Positions 39,350 through 48,549 are shown, counted from the first letter of the stretch. The stretch: 64,000 nucleotides of DNA from Bog-113 sp965226755 (GCA_965226755.1 CBDDDT010000003.1:1302001-1366000), one strand, 5' to 3'. A program made the numbers and translations. Notes: generated by a model not told the origin, from the letters alone.

Positions 39350-40069
39350 TCACACCTGTCGTTCGAAAGACGTGAACGGAGATGGCTTCACCGGAGCGGG
39401 TTCGGGCGCCTCGATCATGTACCCAATCCCGCGGACGGTCTGAATCAGTTTCTGCTGGAAGCGGTCGTCAATCTTGGAGCGCAGGTGACGGATGTAGACA
39501 TCGACGATGTTCGTGAGCCCGTCATAATCCATATCCCACACATGTTCTACGATCATCGTCCGGCTTAGCGGCCGGCCTTTGTTCCGCATCATGTACTCGA
39601 GAATTCCGTATTCCTTGGGGGCCAGTTCAATGGTCTCGTTTTCCCGCACCACTTTACGCCGCAACGTATCGAGCACCAGATCCCCAACCTGCAGCTTTTC
39701 CGGGGCGGGCTGGCCCCGCCGCAGTAGAGCCCGGACGCGCGCCAAAAGCTCTACGAACGCGAACGGCTTCGTCAGGTAATCGTCCGCTCCGAGTTCCAGA
39801 CCCTTCACCCGGTCGTCAACCGCGCCTCGAGCGCTCAGAATCAGCACCGGCGGCCCGACCTTGCGGGCCCGAACACGTTCCAGCACCTTCATGCCGTCCA
39901 TGTCGGGCAGCATAAGGTCGAGGATGACGAGATCGTAATCGGTGTCATGCACAAGCCCGATCGCGGTCTGCCCGCTATTGGCGGCGTCCACGGCATAACC
40001 GTTGCTCTCCAAGCCCCGCTGCAGGAAATCGGCGATTTTCTTTTCGTCCTCCACAACCAGAATTCGCAT
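39350..40069 (-). CDS. OmpR-family response regulator
   Basis: This 239-residue regulator has an N-terminal receiver domain with phosphorylation site Asp51 in LVILDLMLPDMDGMKV and conserved Lys101 in YLTKPFAFVEL, then a winged-helix DNA-binding domain near residues 130-222 (LVLDTLRRKVVRENETIELA and IVDVYIRHLRSKID). It is the partner of the adjacent sensor kinase, with a 1-base gap. The likely control targets are the neighbouring secreted-protein genes, which is inference only. Confidence 0.95.
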   Translation of the reverse strand: MRILVVEDEKKIADFLQRGLESNGYAVDAANSGQTAIGLVHDTDYDLVILDLMLPDMDGMKVLERVRARKVGPPVLILSARGAVDDRVKGLELGADDYLTKPFAFVELLARVRALLRRGQPAPEKLQVGDLVLDTLRRKVVRENETIELAPKEYGILEYMMRNKGRPLSRTMIVEHVWDMDYDGLTNIVDVYIRHLRSKIDDRFQQKLIQTVRGIGYMIEAPEPAPVKPSPFTSFERQV

Positions 40070-40092
40070 GTGATCTCCAGTTTACTTGGACT

Positions 40093-41175
40093 CTATGGCT
40101 TCGGGGTCTCTTCTTTCGAATCGGGAGCCGCATCCGGAATAATGTCGTAGTGGATCTCCGTATCCGCGCCGAACTTCCGGTATGACCGAAATTCAATGTT
40201 GTTCTTGATGGCGGCTTCGGAATCTTTCATCCGGACCTCGGCCCGGATCGGCACCATGAAATCCCGCGTCCCGATCGCGACCGTGTCGTAATCGATGATG
40301 GAACTCGCGGCCCGCACCGGAAAGTCCGCCGGAATGTCGACCGCTTCAGCCGTCATCCGCGTAATCTTATGATTGGCTTTATCCACATACACGAGCCCCT
40401 TGTAAGCCGTCACAATCCGGACTTTTTTGTCGAACTCAATCGAGTACTTGGAACGGCTCTGTTCAATGGCGTAGCTGAACACGTAAACGCGCTGCTTGCG
40501 CAAAGTCCCCCAACGCTCAAAGTGAAATTCAGCCCCGCTCCTGGCATCGAAGATTTCGTACATCATGCTTCCGAACTCACCCGTTGACACCGCGCCGCTT
40601 AACGACTCCATGGACTTGTTCTGCACCATCGTGTCGTTCACCAGCTTCACCTCATAGTTCTCATGGCCATCCTGATAGGACAGCTTGGCGACTACCGTGT
40701 CGAGGCTGATCCAGCTATCGCGGAAACGCGGATCGGCGTACCTTCGGGTGACCTGCGTGCAAAGAAAATCAGGGAGCCGCTTCGTATAATTCAGCGCGTA
40801 GTCGGTCATATCGCTGATGACCTGCTGCTCCTCTTCGTATGTGGGCGGAGGGATCGGAGCGGGCTTTGGCGCCTCCTTCAAAACGACGGGAGTGCTCAAA
40901 CTGCTGGTCGCCGTCATCTGCTCCTTCAGCGCCGCGATCGTCTTAGGACCCAGACCTTCGCTCTGCAGCTGCTCCACGGTGGAAGGATCCAGTTTTTCGG
41001 AAAGCTTCAGGTGCGCGACGGACTGCGCCACGTCCTTATCGGGAAGCTTCTGTGAAATCGAGGAGCGCATGAACGCAACCAGCTGCGCAACTGTAATTCC
41101 CTGAGCGGCGGATGCGCCGAACAAAGCGGCGCCGGTCAGGAGAAAAGCGCCGAGAAGACGATACATAAAAACCAT
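40093..41175 (-). CDS. Secreted protein of unknown function
   Basis: This 360-residue protein has a signal peptide (MVFMYRLLGAFLLTGAALFG). After it is a helical stretch with LDPSTVEQLQSEGLGPKTIAALKEQM that resembles a helix-hairpin-helix or receptor-like module, and then a long beta-rich region (YEVKLVNDTMVQNKSMESL through FRSYRKFGADTEIHYDI). The beta region resembles acidobacterial lipoprotein-carrier-like domains, but no named family is certain. The start may be ATG 41175 or 41166. It lies between the SGNH hydrolase and the response regulator. Confidence 0.7.
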   Translation of the reverse strand: MVFMYRLLGAFLLTGAALFGASAAQGITVAQLVAFMRSSISQKLPDKDVAQSVAHLKLSEKLDPSTVEQLQSEGLGPKTIAALKEQMTATSSLSTPVVLKEAPKPAPIPPPTYEEEQQVISDMTDYALNYTKRLPDFLCTQVTRRYADPRFRDSWISLDTVVAKLSYQDGHENYEVKLVNDTMVQNKSMESLSGAVSTGEFGSMMYEIFDARSGAEFHFERWGTLRKQRVYVFSYAIEQSRSKYSIEFDKKVRIVTAYKGLVYVDKANHKITRMTAEAVDIPADFPVRAASSIIDYDTVAIGTRDFMVPIRAEVRMKDSEAAIKNNIEFRSYRKFGADTEIHYDIIPDAAPDSKEETPKP

Positions 41176-41182
41176 TTTCCCA

Positions 41183-42229
41183 CTAAAATACTCGCACGCG
41201 ATGCTTGCGCGCGGGCTCCACCGGGGCGGAACTCGCCCCCAGGGCGTGATCGATCGACGCAATCGCGATCGGCGCCATGATGCGATATCCCTTGGAGTCC
41301 GGATGCAGTCCGTCATCCGACAGATCCGTCTGCAGCATCCCCGAGGGGTCGCGCATCTTCGAGTAGTAATCGACATACGTGGAGCCCGTCTCCACGCAGT
41401 ACTGCTGAATCCAGTTGTTGAGCTGCTGAATGATGTGAACCGGGCGCGTGGTCTGTTGCGGACCCGCCGGGAGCACGGAAGCGATCAGAACCTTAATCTG
41501 GTGGAGACGCGCCAACTCCGCCATCATGATCAGATTGTTTTCGATGATGTTGAGGGGCGTTCCGCGTGCGATGTCGTTCGTTCCGGCCAGAATCAGCACG
41601 GCGCGGGGACGCAAGTCGATTACATCGGCTTTGAAGCGCGCCAGCATCTGGCTTGTCACTTGCCCGCTAATGCCTCGATTAATATAATCGCGGCCGGTGA
41701 AATATTCGTTCAGCCGCCAAAAGTCGGTGATGGAGTCTCCCATGAACACCACGCGAGGGCTCGCGCCTGGCGGCAAAATACGCGAGTTCGCATCCGCGTA
41801 TCTCTGCAAGTCGTCCCGGTCCGGATTGCGCGTCTGAAACTCCTTCTCCACAATGAGAGCCGCCAGATGGGTTTCCAGTCGATCGTCATCCTGACGAAGC
41901 TCGTTGAACTGACTGCGGGCCGTTTCGGAAAACGGGAATGGCTTCGGCGTGGCGTCCGCTACGGCTAGAAAGGCCCGTGTCTGGCGTGCGAACTCGGCCG
42001 TGATCGTCGCGCTCGCGGCTTGCTTGCGCAGGGCGATCAGAGTGTTCCTGGCGCCGGCGAGCAGCGGCGCGGTCGCCAATTGCAATTCGGGCAGAGCGGC
42101 CCCGGTGGATTCCATCAACTGAACCATGCGATCCGCCAGCTTCACGGCTTCGCCGCCGCCCAGTAATGGCTTCTGCTCCTGGGCCCCGAGTATGGCGGCC
42201 GCGATCAGGACCAGCAGCGCGCATTTCAA
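41183..42229 (-). CDS. Secreted SGNH/GDSL-family hydrolase
   Basis: This 348-residue protein has a signal peptide (MKCALLVLIAAAILGA). The esterase domain begins near residue 155 with VVFMGDSITDFW (catalytic Ser), then RDYINRGISGQ (block II Gly), ILAGTNDIARGTP (block III Asn) and LSDDGLHPDSKGY (catalytic Asp-His). The long N-terminal extension of about 130 residues is mostly helical and unassigned. Family members are extracellular esterases or deacetylases of cell-wall or plant polysaccharides. The start overlaps the DUF3108 stop by 4 bases. Confidence 0.92.
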   Translation of the reverse strand: MKCALLVLIAAAILGAQEQKPLLGGGEAVKLADRMVQLMESTGAALPELQLATAPLLAGARNTLIALRKQAASATITAEFARQTRAFLAVADATPKPFPFSETARSQFNELRQDDDRLETHLAALIVEKEFQTRNPDRDDLQRYADANSRILPPGASPRVVFMGDSITDFWRLNEYFTGRDYINRGISGQVTSQMLARFKADVIDLRPRAVLILAGTNDIARGTPLNIIENNLIMMAELARLHQIKVLIASVLPAGPQQTTRPVHIIQQLNNWIQQYCVETGSTYVDYYSKMRDPSGMLQTDLSDDGLHPDSKGYRIMAPIAIASIDHALGASSAPVEPARKHRVRVF

Positions 42230-43023
42230 GATTGCGTCTCCTTATCAAGACGCAGAGTGATGGTCCCGATCACAAACTGCAGTCGGATTTCGATTTGCAC
42301 CGGGATCTTACGGCTGTCATCCGTCAGCCAGACGTGCAGATGCCCGGGCCGGTTGTACAACTGGTTGTCGAAGGCGAAAACCTCGTACCGGATCGTCTTT
42401 TCGGAGCCCGCGGGGACCTTGATGTCCTCCCGCCGCTGCGATTCGACCTTCAGATACGCCATCTTTTTCCCGTTGCTGATCGGAATCTGCCCGCTCTTGC
42501 CGGGCTCCAGGTTCATCGTGCGCAGCATGAACAATCCGCCGACGATATCGTGCACGCAGGAAGGAACATCAATCTCCTTCTTGATCACGGCGTTAGTCTT
42601 GAGATCCTTCTCGTAAAAGCTCGCCTTTTTCGCGGCGGAGTCGAACGTGACCTTCGTATCGCGGTTTCGGTTGCCTTCCCTCGCCGTCATGAAGGTGCTG
42701 GCCGCGCAAATCCCGCTGGTCATCTCGGCCGTGTAATCGTCGTTCACGCTGAACAGCCGCGAGACCACCCCGATCGATTGAAGATGCAGTTTGGATTCCC
42801 AGCCGCCCTTCACCGTTTTGGAAGGATCCCACTCGAGTTTCGCGTTCCCCGCGTTCCACAGCCGCCATTCGACCTGGTAGTTCAGGGTTTCATGCGACCA
42901 GCCCAAAGGACTCTGCTGCTTCGCGTTGGGCGCGGCCGGCTCGGGAGCCGGCGATTGCGCGACCGCTCCCAATGCCAGCAAAAGGGGAAATGCGGCGCGC
43001 TGGAGCGCCAATCGACTCAGCAT
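42226..43023 (-). CDS. DUF3108 domain protein, secreted
   Basis: This 265-residue protein has an N-terminal signal peptide (LSRLALQRAAFPLLLALGAVA) and a DUF3108 domain. The parts are LNYQVEWRLWNAGNAKLEWDP, SRLFSVNDDYTAEMTSG, RDTKVTFDSAAKKASFYEKDL, CVHDIVGGLFMLRTMNLEPG and VWLTDDSRKIPVQIEIRLQF; the last is the standard family ending. The family is a beta-barrel-like periplasmic protein of unknown activity. It is the first gene of the minus-strand unit running down to the two-component system and is divergent from the photolyase. Confidence 0.9.
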   Translation of the reverse strand: MLSRLALQRAAFPLLLALGAVAQSPAPEPAAPNAKQQSPLGWSHETLNYQVEWRLWNAGNAKLEWDPSKTVKGGWESKLHLQSIGVVSRLFSVNDDYTAEMTSGICAASTFMTAREGNRNRDTKVTFDSAAKKASFYEKDLKTNAVIKKEIDVPSCVHDIVGGLFMLRTMNLEPGKSGQIPISNGKKMAYLKVESQRREDIKVPAGSEKTIRYEVFAFDNQLYNRPGHLHVWLTDDSRKIPVQIEIRLQFVIGTITLRLDKETQS

Positions 43024-43115
43024 GAAAACGCCAATGTATTAATTGTAGGCCGCCCGGTCCCGCGGCGAATCCTGGAACAGAAGAGGGGAAATGCCATCAT
43101 GGGAATGAGAGGCGC

Positions 43116-44513
43116 GTGAAGCAACGGATTCGTAAACTGAATGACGCGGGGTTCCGGGAGAAAGCCGATTTTGTCTTGTATTGGTCTCAGATGAACCGCC
43201 GCGCGCACTCCAACCACGCCCTCGATTACGCTATCGAATTGGCCAACGAGCGCCATCTGCCCGTTCTCTTTTATGAGGGCCTGACGTGCTCGTACAAGCA
43301 GGCTAACGATCGACTGCACACCTTCATTCTGGAAGGCGTGCCGGACACCGCGCAAGCGCTTCGCGAGCGCCAGGTGGGATACGCGTTCTATCTGCGGCGG
43401 CGAAAGTCCGATCCGAACAACCTGGTTTATGAGCTCGCGAAAAAAGCCGCCGTCGTGGTGACGGACGACTATCCGGCTTTCATCGCCGCAGACCATAACG
43501 CCCGCGTGCCTGACCGGATGGATGTGGCTTACTTCGCGGTCGACTCGAGTTGCATCGTTCCCATGAACTGCTTCTCGCGCCACGAATACGCCGCCTACAC
43601 CATGCGGCCGAAGATCACGCGCATGTTGCCGGATCACTTCCATGCCGCGCCCGAACGGAAGCCCGATGTAGCGTGGAAGTTGAAGAAGCCGGCTTTTCAT
43701 GTGGAAGTGACGCGGAACGAAATCCCAAGTTTGGTCGCGTCGTGCGAGATTGACCACACCGTGCCGGCGTCGCTCGCCTTCCGGGGCGGCAGCGTCGCGG
43801 CGGATGAGCGTCTCCAGAGTTTTCTGCGTGATCATCTGAAAGTTTACGCGAAAACCCGCAACGAGCCGAGCGCGCATGCTACCTCGAATCTCAGCCCGTA
43901 TCTTCATTTCGGCCACATCTCCTCTCTGCAAGTCGCTCTCGCCGCCCGGGACTACGCCAAACAGCATCATTTAATCGCCACCGAGTTCCTTGAGGAGTTG
44001 ATCGTCCGGCGAGAACTGGCATTCAACTTCGCTCGCTTCGCCGTCCGGGTGGACGGGTTTGACGACCTGCCGGATTGGGCGCGGAAAACCCTGGCGAAAC
44101 ATGCGCCGGACCGGCGCGATCCCGTTTACACCGCGGAACAGATGGAACGGGCTCAGACCTATGATCCTCTTTGGAACGCAACTCAGAAAGAGCTGCTACT
44201 TCGCGGCAAGATCCATGGATACTATCGAATGTACTGGGGCAAGAAAATAATCGAGTGGTCGGCTACTTACCAGGAGGCTCTCGACCTCATGCTCCACCTT
44301 CACGATCGATATGCTCTTGACGGACGGGATCCCAATACGTACACGAATGTTCTCTGGTGCTTCGGCCTCCACGACCGGCCCTGGTTTGAAAGACCCATCT
44401 TTGGCGTTCTGCGTTACATGTCTTTCGACGGAATGAAGCGCAAGACGAACATCCATGCGTATATCGAGGAGATTGCCTATTTGGAGCGTACTGGCAAGGA
44501 GCCGGTTTACTAA
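43116..44513 (+). CDS. Class II deoxyribodipyrimidine photolyase
   Basis: This 465-residue FAD enzyme uses light to split cyclobutane pyrimidine dimers. The class II signature is clear: VLYWSQMNRRAHSNHALDYA at the N-terminus, SNLSPYLHFGHIS near 270-283, VRRELAFNFARF, YDPLWNATQKELLLRGKIHG, YYRMYWGKKIIEWSATYQEA, DGRDPNTYTNVLWCFGLHDRP and ERPIFGVLRYMS. These are the FAD-binding and tryptophan-rich electron-transfer regions of class II enzymes, not of class I or cryptochromes. The start is GTG at 43116; an ATG just upstream is out of frame. Three genes follow in the same run. Confidence 0.96.
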   Translation: MKQRIRKLNDAGFREKADFVLYWSQMNRRAHSNHALDYAIELANERHLPVLFYEGLTCSYKQANDRLHTFILEGVPDTAQALRERQVGYAFYLRRRKSDPNNLVYELAKKAAVVVTDDYPAFIAADHNARVPDRMDVAYFAVDSSCIVPMNCFSRHEYAAYTMRPKITRMLPDHFHAAPERKPDVAWKLKKPAFHVEVTRNEIPSLVASCEIDHTVPASLAFRGGSVAADERLQSFLRDHLKVYAKTRNEPSAHATSNLSPYLHFGHISSLQVALAARDYAKQHHLIATEFLEELIVRRELAFNFARFAVRVDGFDDLPDWARKTLAKHAPDRRDPVYTAEQMERAQTYDPLWNATQKELLLRGKIHGYYRMYWGKKIIEWSATYQEALDLMLHLHDRYALDGRDPNTYTNVLWCFGLHDRPWFERPIFGVLRYMSFDGMKRKTNIHAYIEEIAYLERTGKEPVY

Positions 44514-44516
44514 TCA

Positions 44517-45419
44517 ATGAACATCATCATCAGCGGCGGCGGGGGATTCATCGGTTCCTTTCTGGTTCCTCACCTGGAAGCCGGAGGACACCATGTGTCC
44601 GTCTGGACCCGTTCTCACGACTTGTCGAGCCGGCCCGGCGTCCACGCCTTCTTCTGGAATCCAACCGAAGGACCGCCGCCCCCGGAAAGCCTCGAGGGCG
44701 TCGACGCCGTGATTCATCTGGCCGGCGAAAGCGTCGCGCACAAGTGGACCGATGAGCTGAAACAGCGCATTCGCGATTCGCGGGTTTTGGGAACCCGGCA
44801 CCTCGTGGAAGGAATGGCGAGGATGAGCGCGCGACCGAAGACTCTGGTGTGCTCTTCCGCAACCGGATACTACGGAAACCGGGGCGACGAGGAGTTGACG
44901 GAGACTTCGGCCCCGGGTATAGGATTTCTGCCGGAAGTCTGCGTCGCCTGGGAAAAGGAGGCCGTGGCCGCCGCGCAATTGGGGGTGCGGGTCGTCAGAA
45001 TGCGGACCGGGATGGTTCTCGGGCCCGGCGGCGGAGCTTTGACGCGCCTGGCTTCCGCATTTCGATCCAGAATGGGTGGAAAGTTGGGCTCCGGCAAGCA
45101 ATGGATGGCGTGGATTCACATGGCCGACATCGCGGGCTTGTATCGGTTCGCGGCCGAAAACGACATCGACGGCGCCGTGAACGGGACCGCTCCAAATCCG
45201 GTCCGGAATGAAGATTTTACGGTGGCCCTTGCAGACGCGCTGGACGTATCGGCCAAGGTCAGCGTACCGGAGTTCGCTCTGAAGATGATGTTTGGAGAAA
45301 TGTCGGAGGTGATGCTGGCGAGTCAAAAGGCCCTCCCGTCAGCCGCGGAACGCACCGGCTATCGTTTCCAATTTCCCGATGTCTCCGCGGCGCTCAAAGA
45401 CGCCGTCTCCAAAGCATGA
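44517..45419 (+). CDS. TIGR01777-family SDR-like epimerase
   Basis: This 300-residue extended SDR fold protein of the TIGR01777 (YfcH) family has the Rossmann motif ISGGGGFIGSFLVPHLEAGG, followed by FFWNPTEGPPPPESLEGVDA and the family ending with DUF1731 (FALKMMFGEMSEVMLASQKALPS). The usual SDR catalytic Tyr-x-x-x-Lys is not evident, as is typical for the family. Substrate is unknown. It starts 3 bases after the photolyase stop and overlaps the CbiX-like gene by 4 bases, so it is co-transcribed. Confidence 0.92.
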   Translation: MNIIISGGGGFIGSFLVPHLEAGGHHVSVWTRSHDLSSRPGVHAFFWNPTEGPPPPESLEGVDAVIHLAGESVAHKWTDELKQRIRDSRVLGTRHLVEGMARMSARPKTLVCSSATGYYGNRGDEELTETSAPGIGFLPEVCVAWEKEAVAAAQLGVRVVRMRTGMVLGPGGGALTRLASAFRSRMGGKLGSGKQWMAWIHMADIAGLYRFAAENDIDGAVNGTAPNPVRNEDFTVALADALDVSAKVSVPEFALKMMFGEMSEVMLASQKALPSAAERTGYRFQFPDVSAALKDAVSKA

Positions 45420-45781
45420 CGGGATATGTGATTTTCGCGCACGGCTCGCCGGTGGAGTCGGCCAATGAGGCGGTTCGGCAAGTTGCCGCTCAAGCGGCGA
45501 ACGCCGGGGATTTTCCATTGTGCGAAGCCGCCTTCCTCGATAGCGCGCCGCCTACCCTCGGTGATGCGGTGAAAACTCTGACGGCGCGTGGCGCTTCGGA
45601 AATCATTGTAATCCCATATTTTCTGACCCTTGGGCTTCATATGCAGCGCGACCTGCCGAAGCTGGTGCAAGATCTCGAAGCGCAGACGCCGGGGCTGCGC
45701 GTGCGGGTCACTCCGCCGCTCGACGGCCATCCGGCGCTGGCCGCCATTGTTGTGGATCGGGCGCGGGGGGTCCTCCCTTAA
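45416..45781 (+). CDS. CbiX/SirB-like sirohydrochlorin chelatase family protein
   Basis: This 121-residue single-domain protein of the CbiX family has the usual AHGSP opening (VIFAHGSPVESANEAVRQV), DSAPPTLGDAVKTL and the IIVIPYFLTLGLHMQRDLPK block with the conserved HxxxDxP. Related chelatases insert Fe, Co or Ni into tetrapyrroles, but short CbiX-S forms are often of unknown metal. No other tetrapyrrole gene is nearby. Its stop overlaps the next ATG by one base (TAATG). Confidence 0.88.
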   Translation: MTGYVIFAHGSPVESANEAVRQVAAQAANAGDFPLCEAAFLDSAPPTLGDAVKTLTARGASEIIVIPYFLTLGLHMQRDLPKLVQDLEAQTPGLRVRVTPPLDGHPALAAIVVDRARGVLP

Positions 45782-46494
45782 TGGCCTTCTCAGGCCAGCA
45801 TCCCTCCCTGCGTGTGCGGCTGCTCGATTCCTGGGAGATCGCTCCAGAAACCCGGCACTTTCTATTCGAGATCGCCGACCGCGATTCCTTTGGCTTTGTT
45901 CCCGGCCAATTTATTTCGCTCTCGGCTTTGATCGACGGCAAGACCATCACCCGCGCCTACTCTTTTGCGGGCGTCCCCGACCGCAACCGGGTGGAACTCT
46001 GTCTGAATCTGGTCCCGGGCGGCCCGTTTTCCCCCTACCTGTTCGCCATGCAACCCGGAGATGAGGTGGAGGGCAAAGGACCCTACGGCGGCTTCATTTT
46101 CCGCGATCCTGGCCACACCTTGTGCATCGCCACCGGCACCGGCATCGCTCCGTTCCGCGGAATGCTCCGCGAACGCTTGCCGCGGGATCCCGCTCACGAC
46201 TACATATTGGTGTTCGGCGCGCGCCACGAGCATGGGCTGCTCTACCTGCGCGAATTGGAAGGTATGGCTGCGACATACCCCAATTTCCGCCTCCTTTCCA
46301 CGCTGACACGGCCTGAGCCGCATTGGGGCGGTCTCACCGGGCGGGTGCAGGCCCACGCTTTCGATGCGATTGGAGATCGACGCAACCTCACCGTCTTCAT
46401 TTGCGGGCTGAAGGAGATGGTGGATGATGTCCGAAACCGCTTGAAAGAGAGCGGCTTCGAGCGAAAGCAGATCGTTTTCGAGAAGTACGACTAG
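45781..46494 (+). CDS. FAD-binding ferredoxin-NADP reductase family protein
   Basis: This 237-residue flavoprotein has the FAD site TRAYSFAG (the RxYS motif) near residues 58-65, the NAD(P)-binding GTGIAPFRGML near 116-127, and ICGLKEMVDDVRNRLKESGF near the C-terminus, followed by the usual terminal aromatic region. It lacks a 2Fe-2S domain. It probably moves electrons between NAD(P)H and a flavodoxin or ferredoxin. Coupling to the photolyase operon suggests it might keep FAD reduced, which is only inference. Confidence 0.9.
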   Translation: MAFSGQHPSLRVRLLDSWEIAPETRHFLFEIADRDSFGFVPGQFISLSALIDGKTITRAYSFAGVPDRNRVELCLNLVPGGPFSPYLFAMQPGDEVEGKGPYGGFIFRDPGHTLCIATGTGIAPFRGMLRERLPRDPAHDYILVFGARHEHGLLYLRELEGMAATYPNFRLLSTLTRPEPHWGGLTGRVQAHAFDAIGDRRNLTVFICGLKEMVDDVRNRLKESGFERKQIVFEKYD

Positions 46495-46531
46495 AGCTGA
46501 ATCGCGCGGCAAGCACCAACAACTCAGAATA

Positions 46532-46544
46532 CTTGACAGTCAAG
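46532..46544. promoter_or_regulatory. Perfect inverted repeat over the dnaK -35 box, candidate HspR operator
   Basis: CTTGAC-A-GTCAAG, a 6-1-6 perfect palindrome, lies across the -35 hexamer of the candidate dnaK promoter. HspR-type repressors recognise HAIR elements with CTTGA/TCAAG arms, although the classical spacing is 7 bases rather than 1. The hspR gene is the third gene of the operon. Operator assignment is inference from position and arm sequence. Confidence 0.55.
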
Positions 46545-46561
46545 CACTAAAGGTTGATACT
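46533..46561 (+). promoter_or_regulatory. Candidate sigma70 promoter of the dnaK operon
   Basis: TTGACA (46533-46538) matches the -35 consensus in full. GATACT (46556-46561) matches four of six -10 positions, with an ideal 17-base spacer. Transcription would begin near 46568, about 60 bases before the dnaK ATG, and a short hairpin (CTCGCT/AGCGAG, 46571-46597) lies in the leader. It stands in the gap after the FAD reductase gene. Confidence 0.75.
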
Positions 46562-46626
46562 GGTGAAGGACTCGCTCCCTGCCAAAGAAGCAGCGAGCTC
46601 AAGACTGAGGAGGCATTTAAGAGACT

Positions 46627-48549
46627 ATGGGCAAGATTATCGGTATTGACCTGGGAACAACCAATTCGGTTGTAGCTGTTATGGAAGGCGGGCAGCCCAC
46701 CGTCATTGCAAACCAGGAAGGCGCGCGGACCACTCCGTCCGTCGTGGGTTTCACGAAGACCGGCGAACGCCTGGTCGGCCAGGTCGCCAAGCGCCAGGCG
46801 ATTACGAATCCTGAAAATACAGTGTTCTCGATCAAGCGCTTTATGGGCCGGCGCTTTGACGAAGTGAACGAAGAAATGAAGATGGTTCCCTATAAGGTCG
46901 TCCGGGGCGACAACGGGGACGCGCGCGTGGACATCAACGGGCAAAAGCTCTCCCCGCCCGAAATATCGGCGATGATTCTGGGCAAGCTCAAGGAAGCCGC
47001 TGAAGCGTACCTGGGCGAGAAAGTGACCGAAGCGGTGATTACCGTGCCGGCTTACTTCAACGACGCGCAGCGCCAGGCGACCAAAGACGCCGGCCGGATT
47101 GCCGGACTGGACGTCAAGCGCATCATCAATGAGCCGACGGCGGCTGCGCTCGCTTACGGTCTGGATAAGAAAAAGAATGAGACCATCGCGGTTTATGACT
47201 TCGGCGGCGGAACTTTCGACGTTTCGATTCTTGAAGTAGGCGAAGGCATTGTCGAGGTCAAGTCCACCAATGGCGATACGCACTTGGGCGGCGACAACAT
47301 CGACCAGCGCATCATGGATTGGATCGTCGCTGAATTCAAGAAAGAGCATGGCATCGACCTTTCGCGCGACCAGATGGCGTTACAACGCTTGAAGGAAGCT
47401 TCCGAAAAGGCCAAGATGGAGCTTTCGACCCTCCTCGAAACCGAGGTCAATCTTCCGTTTATCACCGCGGACGCGACCGGTCCGAAACACCTCTTGCAGA
47501 AACTGTCGCGCGCCCGCTTTGAACAGATGGCGGCCGACCTATTCGAAAGAACGATGGGACCCTGCAAGCAGGCCATGCAGGACGCTGGCGTCACCCCGCA
47601 GAACATCGATGAAGTGGTGCTGGTTGGCGGATCCACCCGCATTCCCAAAATTCAGCAGCTCGTGAAGGATCTGTTCGGGAAAGAACCGAACAAGAGCGTG
47701 AACCCGGATGAAGTGGTCGCGGTTGGCGCGGCGGTCCAGGGAGGCGTACTGGGCGGCGAAGTGAAGGACGTGCTGCTCCTCGACGTCACTCCTCTCTCGC
47801 TGGGCATCGAGACGCTGGGCGGAGTCTTCACCAAGCTGATCGACCGCAACACGACTATCCCGACGCGCAAGAGCGAGACCTTCTCGACCGCTGCCGACAA
47901 CCAGACGTCGGTAGAGATCAAGGTGTATCAGGGTGAGCGGGCCATGGCTCGCGATAACCGGATGCTCGGCGTTTTCCAACTGATCGGACTGCCGCCGGCT
48001 CCCCGCGGAATTCCGCAGGTTGAGGTCACCTTCGACATCGACGCGAACGGCATTTTAAATGTCACCGCGAAAGATCGGGCGACCAACAACGAACAGAAGA
48101 TCACGATTACTTCTTCGTCGGGTCTTTCTAAGGACGAAGTGGAGAAGATGGCCAAAGATGCCGAATCTCACTCCGCTGACGATCGCAAGCAGCGTGATCA
48201 GATCGAAGCTCGCAATCGGGCCGACGCGATGGTCTACAACGTCGAGAAGACGCTGAAAGAGCATCGCGACAAGGTTTCGGACGAGGACGCCCGCAACATC
48301 GAGGGCGCTATCGAAGAGACCAAGAAGGCGATGAACGAGAACGATGCGGACAAGCTGAACGCGGCCACCGATAAACTCACGCAATCCAGCCACAAGCTGG
48401 CCGAGGCGATGTACAAATCTTCCGCCGGACAGCCCGGCGCACAGGCTGGCGAGCCTTCCGGAAACGGAGCTCATCCCGGGGCCGATAACAAAGCCAAGGG
48501 TGACGACGTAGTCGACGCCGAGTTTGTGGACGTCGACGACAAGAAGTAA
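46627..48549 (+). CDS. dnaK: Chaperone protein DnaK (Hsp70)
   Basis: This 640-residue Hsp70 is of normal bacterial length. The ATPase domain has IGIDLGTTNSVVAVMEGG, EAVITVPAYFNDAQRQATKD, AVYDFGGGTFDVSILEVG and VLVGGSTRIPKIQQLV. The substrate domain has LLLDVTPLSLGIETLGGVFT, and the acidic tail is VVDAEFVDVDDKK. It folds and protects proteins with DnaJ and GrpE; grpE is not in the window. It heads a dnaK-dnaJ-hspR operon with a promoter at 46533-46561 and a candidate operator on it. Confidence 0.99.
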   Translation: MGKIIGIDLGTTNSVVAVMEGGQPTVIANQEGARTTPSVVGFTKTGERLVGQVAKRQAITNPENTVFSIKRFMGRRFDEVNEEMKMVPYKVVRGDNGDARVDINGQKLSPPEISAMILGKLKEAAEAYLGEKVTEAVITVPAYFNDAQRQATKDAGRIAGLDVKRIINEPTAAALAYGLDKKKNETIAVYDFGGGTFDVSILEVGEGIVEVKSTNGDTHLGGDNIDQRIMDWIVAEFKKEHGIDLSRDQMALQRLKEASEKAKMELSTLLETEVNLPFITADATGPKHLLQKLSRARFEQMAADLFERTMGPCKQAMQDAGVTPQNIDEVVLVGGSTRIPKIQQLVKDLFGKEPNKSVNPDEVVAVGAAVQGGVLGGEVKDVLLLDVTPLSLGIETLGGVFTKLIDRNTTIPTRKSETFSTAADNQTSVEIKVYQGERAMARDNRMLGVFQLIGLPPAPRGIPQVEVTFDIDANGILNVTAKDRATNNEQKITITSSSGLSKDEVEKMAKDAESHSADDRKQRDQIEARNRADAMVYNVEKTLKEHRDKVSDEDARNIEGAIEETKKAMNENDADKLNAATDKLTQSSHKLAEAMYKSSAGQPGAQAGEPSGNGAHPGADNKAKGDDVVDAEFVDVDDKK

